A DNA stretch of 21,068 nt from Peptococcaceae bacterium (GTDB taxonomy: Bacteria > Bacillota > Peptococcia > DRI-13 > UBA5745). Shown here in pieces: positions 1 through 6,035 of the stretch (position 1 is the first letter of the stretch; each line of letters opens with the position of its first letter). The position numbers and the translations under genes are program-made. The notes below the pieces were generated by a model, which did not search any database, was not told where the DNA came from, and saw only the letters and a program-made list of their open reading frames with translations. The stretch lies in assembly GCA_031264885.1 (NCBI GenBank), contig JAISDM010000228.1, forward strand, positions 1-21,068, given 5' to 3'.

Positions 1-18
1 GCTCTTTGAAAACTGAAT
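1..18 (+). promoter_or_regulatory. boxA-like antitermination motif
   Basis: The first bases read GCTCTTTGAAAACTGAAT. This matches the boxA form seen in Firmicutes rRNA leaders, where NusB/NusE (S10) bind nascent RNA to make RNA polymerase resistant to termination. Mobile elements and phages also use such sites. It precedes a long structured leader and the mazF-like gene. A related motif occurs near 1141, before the recombinase. The match is seen in the sequence; the function is inferred. Confidence 0.5.
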
Positions 19-59
19 ACCCATTTCATCAGATACATTCCTGCTGCTTTTGCCAGAAA

Positions 60-330
60 GCATAAGCCATGTCAGCGGTTGCGCCATGATATCGCGGGGG
101 GAGGAAGAAAGGGGGCTCTAATCCGATCATTCCCTCCGGCCCGCGATGAGCGAGAAACCTCCGCTGTGACTGCCGGGTTGCTCCCGGTACGGCGACGACA
201 GGCAAGCGGGAACAATGATACTCCTGTCCGGCCATAAAGTCGAGCGTTGAAGCGGGTCTATGCCCGTGAGCCGTCGCAACAAGTGGGGGCAGCTCGGAGC
301 GATCCTCGGAGGGGTGCGCCGCTCACAAAA
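60..330 (+). ncRNA. Candidate structured leader RNA upstream of mazF
   Basis: No convincing gene lies between the boxA-like motif and the toxin, but strong helices can be read. TCGCGGG at 92-98 pairs with 140-146 and continues inward with GGAGG at 100-104 against CCTCC at 133-137. TGCCGGG at 171-177 pairs with 183-189 with one wobble. GACAGG at 197-202 pairs with CCTGTC at 223-228. GTGAGC at 266-271 pairs with GCTCAC at 321-326 and encloses a sub-domain. The density of GC-rich helices after a boxA suggests a processed or antiterminated leader RNA. I do not recognise the family, and no covariation can be checked here. Confidence 0.4.
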
Positions 331-412
331 TTTTGAGGAGGCAGGCAATTCCCGTGGAGCGGCCCAGCAAGCCGCCGTCTGATGAATTCCTTGGTCTTGG
401 GTTTGGACCAGA

Positions 413-476
413 CGCAGGCGCGGCGATTCAATGGAGTTATTCCTATGCTGTTTTTACAGCGGCTGCCGCGCCTGCG
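413..476 (+). other. 12-bp perfect inverted repeat in the mazF leader
   Basis: CGCAGGCGCGGC at 413-424 is perfectly complementary to 465-476, leaving a 40-base loop that contains a T-run. A smaller helix (TGGTC with GACCA, 393-410) lies just before it. The hairpin ends about 24 bases before the ribosome binding site of the MazF gene. It could gate transcription or translation of the toxin, or be the last domain of the leader RNA. An open frame runs through it, but that frame has the composition of a translated structured RNA. Confidence 0.5.
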
Positions 477-512
477 CCTTGGTCTTACATACAAAAGATG
501 GAGGTGGTCTAT

Positions 513-863
513 GTGGAAAGGAAGATCAGACGGGGTGATATGTTCTACGCCGATTTGACCCCATGCGTCGGTTCGGAGCAGAGCGGTTTCCGTCCAATTT
601 TAATTGTTTCCAATGATATCGGCAATAAACACAGCAGGACGGTGATTGCCGCCGTGATCACGAGCAAGACGGCGGGCAAGGCAAAGCTGCCCACGCACTG
701 TCCGGTCAGCGCGTGGCAGGGACTGGGGCGGGATTCGCTTGTTCTATTGGAGCAAGTGAAGACGATTGACAAAACCCGACTGAAAGAGTACATCGGCACG
801 CTGGACGGCGGCGTCATGGCACGCGTCAATAAGGCGCTGGCGGTCAGCGTGGGACTTGATTGA
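513..863 (+). CDS. MazF/PemK-family endoribonuclease toxin
   Basis: The 116-residue product carries the MazF/PemK signature: an RRGDMFYADL start, a VGSEQSGFRP segment and PILIVSNDIGNK, followed by the usual VIAAVITS strand. Family members are sequence-specific mRNA interferases, normally neutralised by an antitoxin encoded just upstream. The GTG at 513 is chosen because GGAGG at 500-504 lies 8 bases before it and the protein then begins where MazF proteins usually begin. The frame stays open to 333, but that extension overlaps the structured leader and looks non-coding. An ATG at 498 is possible but would contain the ribosome binding site. No MazE-like antitoxin is seen upstream or downstream. 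The next gene, 17 bases on, is a TnpW-like small protein, so this looks like an accessory gene of the recombinase-bearing element. Confidence 0.9.
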   Translation: MERKIRRGDMFYADLTPCVGSEQSGFRPILIVSNDIGNKHSRTVIAAVITSKTAGKAKLPTHCPVSAWQGLGRDSLVLLEQVKTIDKTRLKEYIGTLDGGVMARVNKALAVSVGLD

Positions 864-880
864 GAAGGGAGAGGACAGAA

Positions 881-1078
881 ATGGAAATAACGAAAGAGTC
901 GAATGATCATTCTCTCAATGGGGAAGCAGAATCCCTCGGCACGAAACTTCGCTTGACGGTGAACGATTGCGCGGTCACGCTGAACTTTCCGCCGGAAACG
1001 GAGAGTTCGGTTCTGCCCGAGATTAAACGGATGATGCTTTCCGGCCAGTCAAACGGCCAGTCGAACATACAAAGATAA
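881..1078 (+). CDS. Small TnpW-like protein of a serine-recombinase element
   Basis: This encodes a 65-residue protein starting MEITKESNDH, with a purine-rich GGGAGAGG site 5-12 bases ahead of the ATG. The middle reads LGTKLRLTVNDCAVTLNFPP, followed by a helix with IKRMML. This layout (a short beta-hairpin, then a basic amphipathic helix) and the position just before a TnpX-like recombinase resemble small TnpW-type proteins of Tn4451-related elements. The similarity is judged by eye and is weak. No function is established. It could instead serve as an antitoxin for the preceding MazF-like toxin, though it lacks an obvious DNA-binding fold. The tail contains a SGQSNGQSN repeat. Confidence 0.6.
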   Translation: MEITKESNDHSLNGEAESLGTKLRLTVNDCAVTLNFPPETESSVLPEIKRMMLSGQSNGQSNIQR

Positions 1079-1140
1079 AATTCGCACATTTGATTTACGA
1101 AGTCGGCGGTGAGATAATATTCACGCAGGGAAGCCCTGCA

Positions 1141-1159
1141 TGTTCTTTGACAAGTGAAT
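1141..1159 (+). promoter_or_regulatory. Second boxA-like motif before the recombinase
   Basis: GTTCTTTGACAAGTGAAT at 1142-1159 resembles the boxA-like sequence at the start of the window, with most positions conserved. It lies about 60 bases before the serine recombinase gene, in the 140-base gap after the TnpW-like gene. Two such sites ahead of element genes suggest that the mobile element relies on antitermination to read through its operons. This is inferred from motif likeness only. Confidence 0.35.
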
Positions 1160-1219
1160 ATGCGGTATCATTAAAAATAACCGCCGCCATCTCATACCGA
1201 GAAAGAGAGGATGACGGTT

Positions 1220-2890
1220 ATGATACAGAAAAAAAGAGTTTTTAACCTTTACAGGGTTTCCACAAAAAAACAGGTGGAACACATAAAGCAGGCCGACAGC
1301 ATGGACGATAAATTGGACATCCCTATGCAGAAGCAGGCGTGTCACGCGTTCATTGATTCGCGCCCCGATTGGGAATTTTACGGCGAACTGGCCGAATTGG
1401 GCGTGTCGGGCTTTAAGGTCTCCGCGAAAGACCGGGACGCCATTCAGGTCATACAGCAAGCCGCGCTGGACAAGAAATTTGACGTGCTGCTGGTGTTTAT
1501 GTTCGACCGCTTGGGCCGCATCGACGACGAAACGCCCTTCGTGCTGGAGTGGTTCGTGAAGCACGGTATTGAGGTATGGAGCGTCAAAGAAGGCCAGCAG
1601 AGGTTTGATCAGCATGTGGATAAACTGACCAACTACATCCGATTCTGGCAAGCGTCGGGCGAATCTGAAAAAACCTCCATGCGTACCAAAGAGGGGCTGG
1701 GCTTAATCGTGCAGCAAGGATATTTTCGCGGCGGCGTGGCGCCCTACGGATACCGGCTGGAAAAACGCGGGCGGCTCGACAAGCGCGGCCACGAGAAGTA
1801 CGAGATTGAGATTGACGAGGATGAAGCCGCCGTCGTCCGCACAATGTTTGACCTCTATGTCAACCGGGGTTACGGCTCTCAGCGGATTGCCGGCTGCCTC
1901 ACCGAGAAGGTTGTCATGACCCGCAAAGGGGAGAATTTCACCAACATTACCATTTATCATATCCTGCGGAACATTGCCTACACCGGTGTTCTCAGAAGCG
2001 GGGAAACCGTGTCGGAAATCTTCCCCGCGCTGCAGATCATCACGCCGGAAATCTTTGACGCGGCGCAAAAACTGGCGGAACAGCGTTCCAGACAGAATGA
2101 CGCGGAACGGCGGGTTCCACTGAATACCACAGGAAGTTCGCTGTTATCGGGGAATGTGTTCTGTGGCCATTGCGGGGCGCGGCTGATCGTGACCACCAAC
2201 GGCAAGAAATATATCAAAAAAGATGGCGGCGCGACGGTGACGCCGCGCACCCGTTATGTCTGCTACTATAAAACCCGCCACAAACATAAATGTGACGGGC
2301 AGACAGGGTACACCGTGAGCAAGCTGGATAAAATCGTGGATGAAGTAGTTCGGGGGCTGTTTGCCCGGCTGAATGATTTGCCAAAGGAAACTATTATTGA
2401 GGAACGCTATGCCGATAAAATCGCCGAAAGCCGTTTGGCGCTCACCCAAGCTAAAGCCGCGTTGCAGGCGCATACGGCTGAGGTTTTGGAATACGAGGCG
2501 GAGGTCATCAAGGTCATCCGCGGCGAAAGCAAGCTGAATTCCGAATTGCTGAACAAGCTGTATGAGGAAGCCAAAGCAAACGCGGAGGAATCGGGGCGGC
2601 GCGTCCGGCAGTTAGAGGAAACCCTGCAAAGCAGCGAACAGATGAAATCGGAGCTGTCCAAGCAGTTTGCCGACATTCAAACCTGGTCGGACATGTACGA
2701 TACCTGTGACATGGAGACCAAGAAGATGATTCTGTCACGGATTTGCGGCGCCGTCCGGGTCAGCCGCGATTATAAGGTGGAGATTGATTTGACCGTGACC
2801 TGCGAGCAATTGGGACTCACGCTGCCGGAGTCCGGCGGCGGCGAACACGGCGCCGACGAATCCGTCGCGAAACAGGACAAAGCGTCGTGA
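1220..2890 (+). CDS. Large serine recombinase (TnpX-like integrase/transposase)
   Basis: The 556-residue site-specific recombinase moves its element through a serine-DNA intermediate. The N-terminal resolvase domain (about 1-150) carries LYRVSTKKQ, with the nucleophile Ser14, and FMFDRLGRIDDE. A recombinase DNA-binding domain follows (about 160-290, GYFRGGVAPYGYR). A zinc ribbon uses Cys315, Cys318, Cys348 and Cys358. A long coiled coil (about 395-500) precedes the C-terminal segment, as in Tn4451 TnpX and related large serine integrases. The ATG at 1220 is preferred over the ATG at 1211 because GAGAGG ends at 1210, giving a 9-base spacing; the upstream ATG touches the site. Full length for the family, with no frameshift seen. 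It appears to be the last gene of the element and faces a hicB-like gene across a 35-base hairpin-containing gap. Confidence 0.95.
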   Translation: MIQKKRVFNLYRVSTKKQVEHIKQADSMDDKLDIPMQKQACHAFIDSRPDWEFYGELAELGVSGFKVSAKDRDAIQVIQQAALDKKFDVLLVFMFDRLGRIDDETPFVLEWFVKHGIEVWSVKEGQQRFDQHVDKLTNYIRFWQASGESEKTSMRTKEGLGLIVQQGYFRGGVAPYGYRLEKRGRLDKRGHEKYEIEIDEDEAAVVRTMFDLYVNRGYGSQRIAGCLTEKVVMTRKGENFTNITIYHILRNIAYTGVLRSGETVSEIFPALQIITPEIFDAAQKLAEQRSRQNDAERRVPLNTTGSSLLSGNVFCGHCGARLIVTTNGKKYIKKDGGATVTPRTRYVCYYKTRHKHKCDGQTGYTVSKLDKIVDEVVRGLFARLNDLPKETIIEERYADKIAESRLALTQAKAALQAHTAEVLEYEAEVIKVIRGESKLNSELLNKLYEEAKANAEESGRRVRQLEETLQSSEQMKSELSKQFADIQTWSDMYDTCDMETKKMILSRICGAVRVSRDYKVEIDLTVTCEQLGLTLPESGGGEHGADESVAKQDKAS

Positions 2891-2922
2891 GCGGGCAAAG
2901 CGAAACCCGCCGGCGCCGCTCA
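2889..2922. other. Hairpin between convergent recombinase and hicB-like genes
   Basis: GCGGG pairs with CCCGC around an AT-richer loop, and the outer bases TGAGC and GCTCA pair across the whole unit. There is no clear T-tract on either strand, so it is at best an imperfect bidirectional terminator. It occupies the entire gap between the two convergent genes and is also where the right end of the mobile element might lie. Confidence 0.35.
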
Positions 2923-2925
2923 TGC

Positions 2926-3150
2926 TCAAAGGTGCGCCTCAATCTGCATAACGCCGACAAACACCGGCCATGCGTCAACATCCTCGTAATCAATTTCGCT
3001 CAGGCAAAGCTCAAGCGATTCGGCAAGCTTCTCACGCAGTTCATCAAGCGTTTCGGCTTCTGTATGAGCGCCGGTGATTCCAGGCACGATTCCGATGTAG
3101 TGCCCGCTTTCTCGATCCTTTTCGATAAACGCGGTAAATGAACGCAACAT
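2926..3150 (-). CDS. HicB-like (UPF0150) antitoxin, orphan
   Basis: The 74-residue protein begins MLRSFTAFIEKDRESGHYIGIVPGI and continues with a TEAETLDELREKLAESLELCL helix, the typical HicB/UPF0150 partial RNase H-like fold. HicB proteins neutralise HicA mRNA interferases and may repress their own operon. GGAGG lies 7 bases before the ATG. No hicA is present on either side: upstream is the tRNA-Ala terminator only 35 bases away, and downstream is the convergent recombinase. The gene is therefore an orphan, possibly left after the element inserted or after partner loss. It may be read from the tRNA promoter if the terminator leaks. Confidence 0.75.
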   Translation of the reverse strand: MLRSFTAFIEKDRESGHYIGIVPGITGAHTEAETLDELREKLAESLELCLSEIDYEDVDAWPVFVGVMQIEAHL

Positions 3151-3184
3151 TTATAACCTCCGTCAAGATATGTTCGCGCCAAAC

Positions 3185-3216
3185 TAAAAAGCTCCGGACG
3201 CCGAGCGTCCGAAGCT
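3185..3216 (-). terminator. Rho-independent terminator of the tRNA-Ala transcript
   Basis: Read on the minus strand, an 11-bp stem (AGCTTCGGACG against CGTCCGGAGCT, one G-U pair) with a 5-base loop is followed at once by TTTTT. It lies 25 bases past the CCA end of the tRNA-Ala gene, as expected for its terminator. Confidence 0.8.
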
Positions 3217-3241
3217 TCATCCGCCCAAGGCGGTTTAATTC

Positions 3242-3318
3242 TGGTGGAGACAAGGGGGATCGAACCCCTGACCTTCTGACTGCCAGTCAGACGCTCTCCC
3301 AGGCTGAGCTATGCCCCC
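3242..3318 (-). tRNA. tRNA-Ala (anticodon GGC)
   Basis: The minus strand reads GGGGGCA acceptor, TA, a D-arm GCTC...GAGC, an anticodon stem TCTGA/TCAGA with loop CTGGCAG (anticodon GGC) and a T-arm AGGGG-TTCGATC-CCCCT. The acceptor 3' half is TGTCTCC, followed by discriminator A and an encoded CCA. The acceptor stem has two G-U pairs but is otherwise complete. Transcription is leftward from the strong promoter at 3472-3501, with the terminator at 3185-3216. Confidence 0.93.
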
Positions 3319-3445
3319 ACATATTGGGAAAATATTAAATTTGGCCTGGTACTCATTCGGGAGCAAAATAGGGGGTGGTTTACCGCATGACTCGCGCTCC
3401 CAGCTGAGCTATGCCCCCACATTATGGAAAAATATTAAATTTGGC
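3300..3445. repeat. Two copies of tRNA 5' end plus leader, 100 bases apart
   Basis: The block TGAGCTATGCCCCCACAT followed by an AT-rich stretch with AATATTAAATTTGGC occurs at 3304-3345 and again at 3404-3445, with a few substitutions in the middle. It covers the tRNA 5' half and its upstream spacer. This period shows that a tRNA-plus-spacer unit was duplicated, after which one copy decayed. Confidence 0.8.
3347..3418 (-). pseudogene. Decayed tRNA copy upstream of tRNA-Ala
   Basis: The first 20 or so bases (GGGGGCATAGCTCAGCTGGG) match the start of the adjacent tRNA-Ala, exactly 100 bases away, including acceptor strand and D-arm. The rest does not fold as a tRNA: no proper anticodon arm or T-arm is visible, and the 3' strand ending GAGTACCA cannot pair with the GGGGGCA 5' strand. 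It lies in the same transcript, between the promoter and the intact tRNA. It may be a deletion or rearrangement scar in a former tandem tRNA pair. Confidence 0.65.
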
Positions 3446-3471
3446 GTGACGCGATGTTGATCCCGGAGATT

Positions 3472-3501
3472 ATTATATGAGAATCGAATCGGTTTTGTCA
3501 A
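3472..3501 (-). promoter_or_regulatory. Strong sigma-A promoter for the tRNA transcript
   Basis: The minus strand reads TTGACA (3501-3496), 18 bases, then TATAAT (3477-3472), a consensus housekeeping promoter. It lies inside the last codons of the MocA-HD gene: the -35 box falls in the codons for Ile-Asp-Lys, and the gene's TAA stop is inside the -10 box. It drives the tRNA region about 55 bases downstream. Confidence 0.8.
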
Positions 3502-4762
3502 TGTTTTTTTCTTGAGGGGACTCGCCTAAGATGGCGTGTATTTTTTCCAAAATTTCCAGGACGTTTCTTTTGCGCCGGTTAATGGCGGTCAATGCCTCCG
3601 GGTCGTCCGCGAACCGGTCCAGAACAGTTTGGAAGCGCTGGTTCACGGTGACTTTTGTGGTTTTTTGCACCTGCTTATCCGCCAAATGCACGACGGCCCG
3701 TTCGTCCAGAGGATTCAGGGCGTCCTCCGGCAGATTCGTGTGCGCTCGGACGACTTCGGCCACCGTGGGGTACCCCATGTCTTCCAGCCAGTCCGCGCCC
3801 ACCGTATCGTGATCCCGATGGCTGACGCCTTTGGCCACGTCATGCAGCAAAGCGCCGGCGGTCACCAGGTCCAAATTCAGGGAATGTCCGGCTTGAATCA
3901 GCTTGAGCGCCCATTCACGGGCTGTTTCCGCGACCAGCCGGCAGTGAGTCGTAACAAGTTCGGGGGTTTGGAACCATTTCCAAATTTCCTCGCATACCTC
4001 CGGGGAAGGGACGGTGCTTTCCTCCGCGCAGCGCAGCAGGCGGTCGTAATCCTCGGGCAGGTCCGCGTCCATCCGTATGGCCGGATCCGGCACGTCCAGA
4101 CGCAGGGTCCGGTCTTTGAAGAAGGTCAGGGCGCCGCGCAGCCCGCCTTCTCCGCCGTAAGCGCAAATATACTCGTAGCATGAAGCCAGGATCAGGGGAG
4201 GATGCCCGGGTTTGCCCCGGTAAAAAGGCTGGACCACCGCGATCTCAGGGGAGCGATGAGCCTCCAGAATGGAACGGAGCGTGTGCCCTGTGACCAGCGG
4301 CATATCTCCAGGGAGCAGAAAAAAACCGCCGCTGCCGGCTGCCAGAGCTTGGACGCCCAGGCGGACAGACTCAAACATGCCGGTGTCCGCGAACCGTTCG
4401 TTATAAATGAAATGAATGTTCCGGGGCGGGGGCGGGGACGGAGACGCGGGCGAAGACGCGCGCGCGGAAGCAGACGGAGACGCGGACGCGGGCGGCGGGA
4501 CAGACGCGGGCGAAGACGCAGACGCGGATGCCGAAACGGGCGCGGGCGGCGGGACAGGCGCGGGCGAAGGTTGAAGCGCCCGGCGGACCTCTTCCTGCCG
4601 GCAGCCCGTCACCACATAGATCTCCCCGACCCAGGGGCGCAGCGTATCCACAGTTCTCTCGATCAGCGGTTTTCCCTTTAAAGGGAGAAGCGGCTTGAAG
4701 GCATTCATCCGGGAGGACAGACCCGCCGCCACGATCAGCCCCGCGATGTTGTTATTCGGCAT
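3473..4762 (-). CDS. MocA-like nucleotidyltransferase fused to an HD domain
   Basis: The 429-residue protein has two domains. The N-terminal part (about 1-245) is a MobA/MocA-type NTP transferase with LIVAAGLSSRM and KPLLPLKGKPL at 8-34 and the nucleotide/metal motif LPGDMPLV. MocA enzymes transfer CMP to molybdopterin when maturing xanthine-dehydrogenase-type enzymes. The C-terminal part (about 265-400) is an HD domain with LLHDVAKG and downstream histidines (RDHDTVG, VVRAHTNL). This fusion occurs with XdhC-like proteins in Clostridia, in systems tied to molybdenum hydroxylase cofactors. Residues 65-113 are a Pro/Ala/Ser-rich insertion. The gene overlaps the xdhC-like gene by 11 bases, so translation is probably coupled. 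No hydroxylase subunit genes are in the window. Confidence 0.87.
   Translation of the reverse strand: MPNNNIAGLIVAAGLSSRMNAFKPLLPLKGKPLIERTVDTLRPWVGEIYVVTGCRQEEVRRALQPSPAPVPPPAPVSASASASSPASVPPPASASPSASARASSPASPSPPPPRNIHFIYNERFADTGMFESVRLGVQALAAGSGGFFLLPGDMPLVTGHTLRSILEAHRSPEIAVVQPFYRGKPGHPPLILASCYEYICAYGGEGGLRGALTFFKDRTLRLDVPDPAIRMDADLPEDYDRLLRCAEESTVPSPEVCEEIWKWFQTPELVTTHCRLVAETAREWALKLIQAGHSLNLDLVTAGALLHDVAKGVSHRDHDTVGADWLEDMGYPTVAEVVRAHTNLPEDALNPLDERAVVHLADKQVQKTTKVTVNQRFQTVLDRFADDPEALTAINRRKRNVLEILEKIHAILGESPQEKNIDKTDSILI
4424..4570. repeat. Degenerate GC-rich short-repeat tract inside the MocA-HD gene
   Basis: Variants of GACGCGGGCG and GCGGGCGGCGGGAC recur across about 147 bases. They encode the low-complexity segment, in which runs of PAPV, SASA, PPPA and SPAS repeat, at residues 65-113 of the MocA-HD protein. 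The frame is kept throughout. The tract sits where compact MocA proteins have only a short loop, so it looks like an in-frame repeat expansion. Confidence 0.85.
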
Positions 4763-5822
4763 TGTTCCGCGCCCTGGCCAAAATCAATTCCGCCACAACG
4801 CTGACCGCGATTTCGGGAGGCGTTTCCGATTGAATGTCCAGCCCGATGGGAGAATGCAGCTTATCCAAGACCGCTTGAGTCACGCCCTCGTTCCGCAAAT
4901 TCCGGTAGAGGGCCTCCCGCTTGCGCCGGCTTCCGATCATGCCTATATAGCCGGCTTTCGTGCCCAGGGCCCATCTTAGGCACGTTTGATCGTGTATGTG
5001 CCCCCGGGTCACGATGACCACATACCAATTTTCGTTCACAGGCAGTTCCGGTATTTGCTCAAAGGATTCCAGCACAACGCGCCGGGATTCCGGGAAACGC
5101 GCCGCGCTCACGAATTCCGCCCGGTCGTCCAGAACCACAGTCCCGAAATCCGTCATATGGGCTATTTTCGCGATTTCACGGGCGACGTGGCCCCCGCCCA
5201 ATAAGCAGACCCATCCGGCGGTGTGAATGGGGGTGGACAAAAACCGCAGCCCGTCCACCTCTTCCGTGTGCATTTGATTGCCGCCCGCCGCGTTCTTTGC
5301 CCGGAACAAAACCTCTTCATCAAAAAAACCCGTGACTTCTCCGTCTTTCCCGATAAATCCAAGCTGCCGGGTCAAGGTTCCCGATCTTTGATCCAAGGCG
5401 GTGACGATCCAGCCTTTTTTCTGTTGATCCAGAGCCGACTGAGCGGCCTCATAGACAGGCAAATCCCGCGCCGTGACCCAGTCCAGCAATACGTCGGTCC
5501 GCTCGCCGCAATTCATGCCGTCGTCTGAATCCGTGGAAGAGGCCGCGCTCTTCCCGGTTAAGTCCAAGTACAGGATCCGGGGCTGGGGAGGGGGGCCTTC
5601 ATACCCGGCTTGACAGGCCGCGTGAAGGCCGCGCGCGGCTTCCGTCACCGCCGCCTCCGCCTGGCCGCCGCCGATGGTGGCAAAGATGGAGCCGTCCTGC
5701 CGAATGATCATTTTGGCGCCCGCCGATCTGGGCGAAACGCCTTCCACAGCCATCACCGCGGCCAAAACCAGATTTTGTCCGTTTTTCAGCAAACGGATCA
5801 CTTCCCGTTCGATATCCGCCAT
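4752..5822 (-). CDS. XdhC/CoxI-family maturation protein
   Basis: The 356-residue protein has an N-terminal XdhC domain with GVSPRSAGAKMIIRQDGS and ATIGGGQAE (about 29-60). Its C-terminal Rossmann domain starts with the glycine-rich VCLLGGGHVAREIAKIA and includes VTRGHIHDQTCLRWAL and GYIGMIGSRRKRE. XdhC proteins bind the molybdenum cofactor and help insert or sulfurate it in xanthine-dehydrogenase-type hydroxylases. The ATG at 5822 is chosen because AGGAGG precedes it at good spacing; the frame extends to 5927, but that part runs into a palindromic repeat. It is the first gene of a leftward pair with the MocA-HD gene. Together they suggest hydroxylase cofactor maturation. Confidence 0.88.
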   Translation of the reverse strand: MADIEREVIRLLKNGQNLVLAAVMAVEGVSPRSAGAKMIIRQDGSIFATIGGGQAEAAVTEAARGLHAACQAGYEGPPPQPRILYLDLTGKSAASSTDSDDGMNCGERTDVLLDWVTARDLPVYEAAQSALDQQKKGWIVTALDQRSGTLTRQLGFIGKDGEVTGFFDEEVLFRAKNAAGGNQMHTEEVDGLRFLSTPIHTAGWVCLLGGGHVAREIAKIAHMTDFGTVVLDDRAEFVSAARFPESRRVVLESFEQIPELPVNENWYVVIVTRGHIHDQTCLRWALGTKAGYIGMIGSRRKREALYRNLRNEGVTQAVLDKLHSPIGLDIQSETPPEIAVSVVAELILARARNNAE

Positions 5823-5922
5823 AAACCTTTTCCTCCTATATGTGGAACATGAATCCTTTTCAAACGGTTCGCGTTGTGATAAAATACAGGCAGTTACCGT
5901 TTCAACAGGGGCGCCGCAGCTT

Positions 5923-6014
5923 GTCATTCCGGGCTCGTCCCGGGATACATTGGGGGGCCGCCTGGATTCCGGGACAAGCCCGGAATGACGGGGGACAGGT
6001 AGGCCCGGAATGAC
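5923..6014. repeat. Palindromic repeat family R1, full copy
   Basis: The left arm at 5923-5945 (starting GTCATTCCGGGCT) is inverted at 5967-5989 with two mismatches over 23 bases, around a 21-base GC-rich loop. A third partial arm, GGCCCGGAATGAC, follows at 6002-6014. It lies between the divergent xdhC-like gene and the nuclease-like gene, ending about 20 bases before the latter's ATG. A half copy recurs at 14400-14425. The form resembles REP/MITE-like intergenic palindromes. Confidence 0.85.
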
Positions 6015-6035
6015 AACGCGTTAAGGAGATGACAC

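Noticed and set aside
92..326. Leader considered as a group II intron
   Set aside because: No GTGCG-type 5' end with matching domain V hairpin or maturase could be found.
333..512. N-terminal extension of the MazF-like frame
   Set aside because: It overlaps strong hairpins, has composition unlike MazF, and the GTG at 513 has a well-placed GGAGG and gives the canonical MazF start.
3138..3338. Open frame ending in GGDKGDRTPDLLTASQT
   Set aside because: It is the plus-strand translation across the tRNA-Ala gene and terminator, a known type of false protein.
3536..4183. 215-residue plus-strand frame opposite the HD domain
   Set aside because: It has no ribosome binding site or family features and is complementary to the conserved HD-domain coding region.
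4424..4570. GC-rich repeats considered as a CRISPR-like array
   Set aside because: Repeat units are short, degenerate and without unique spacers; they are in-frame low-complexity coding sequence.
4202..4681. Arginine/glycine-rich frame opposite the MocA-HD gene
   Set aside because: It is the reverse-frame reading of the GC-rich repeat tract; the minus-strand frame has clear domain motifs.
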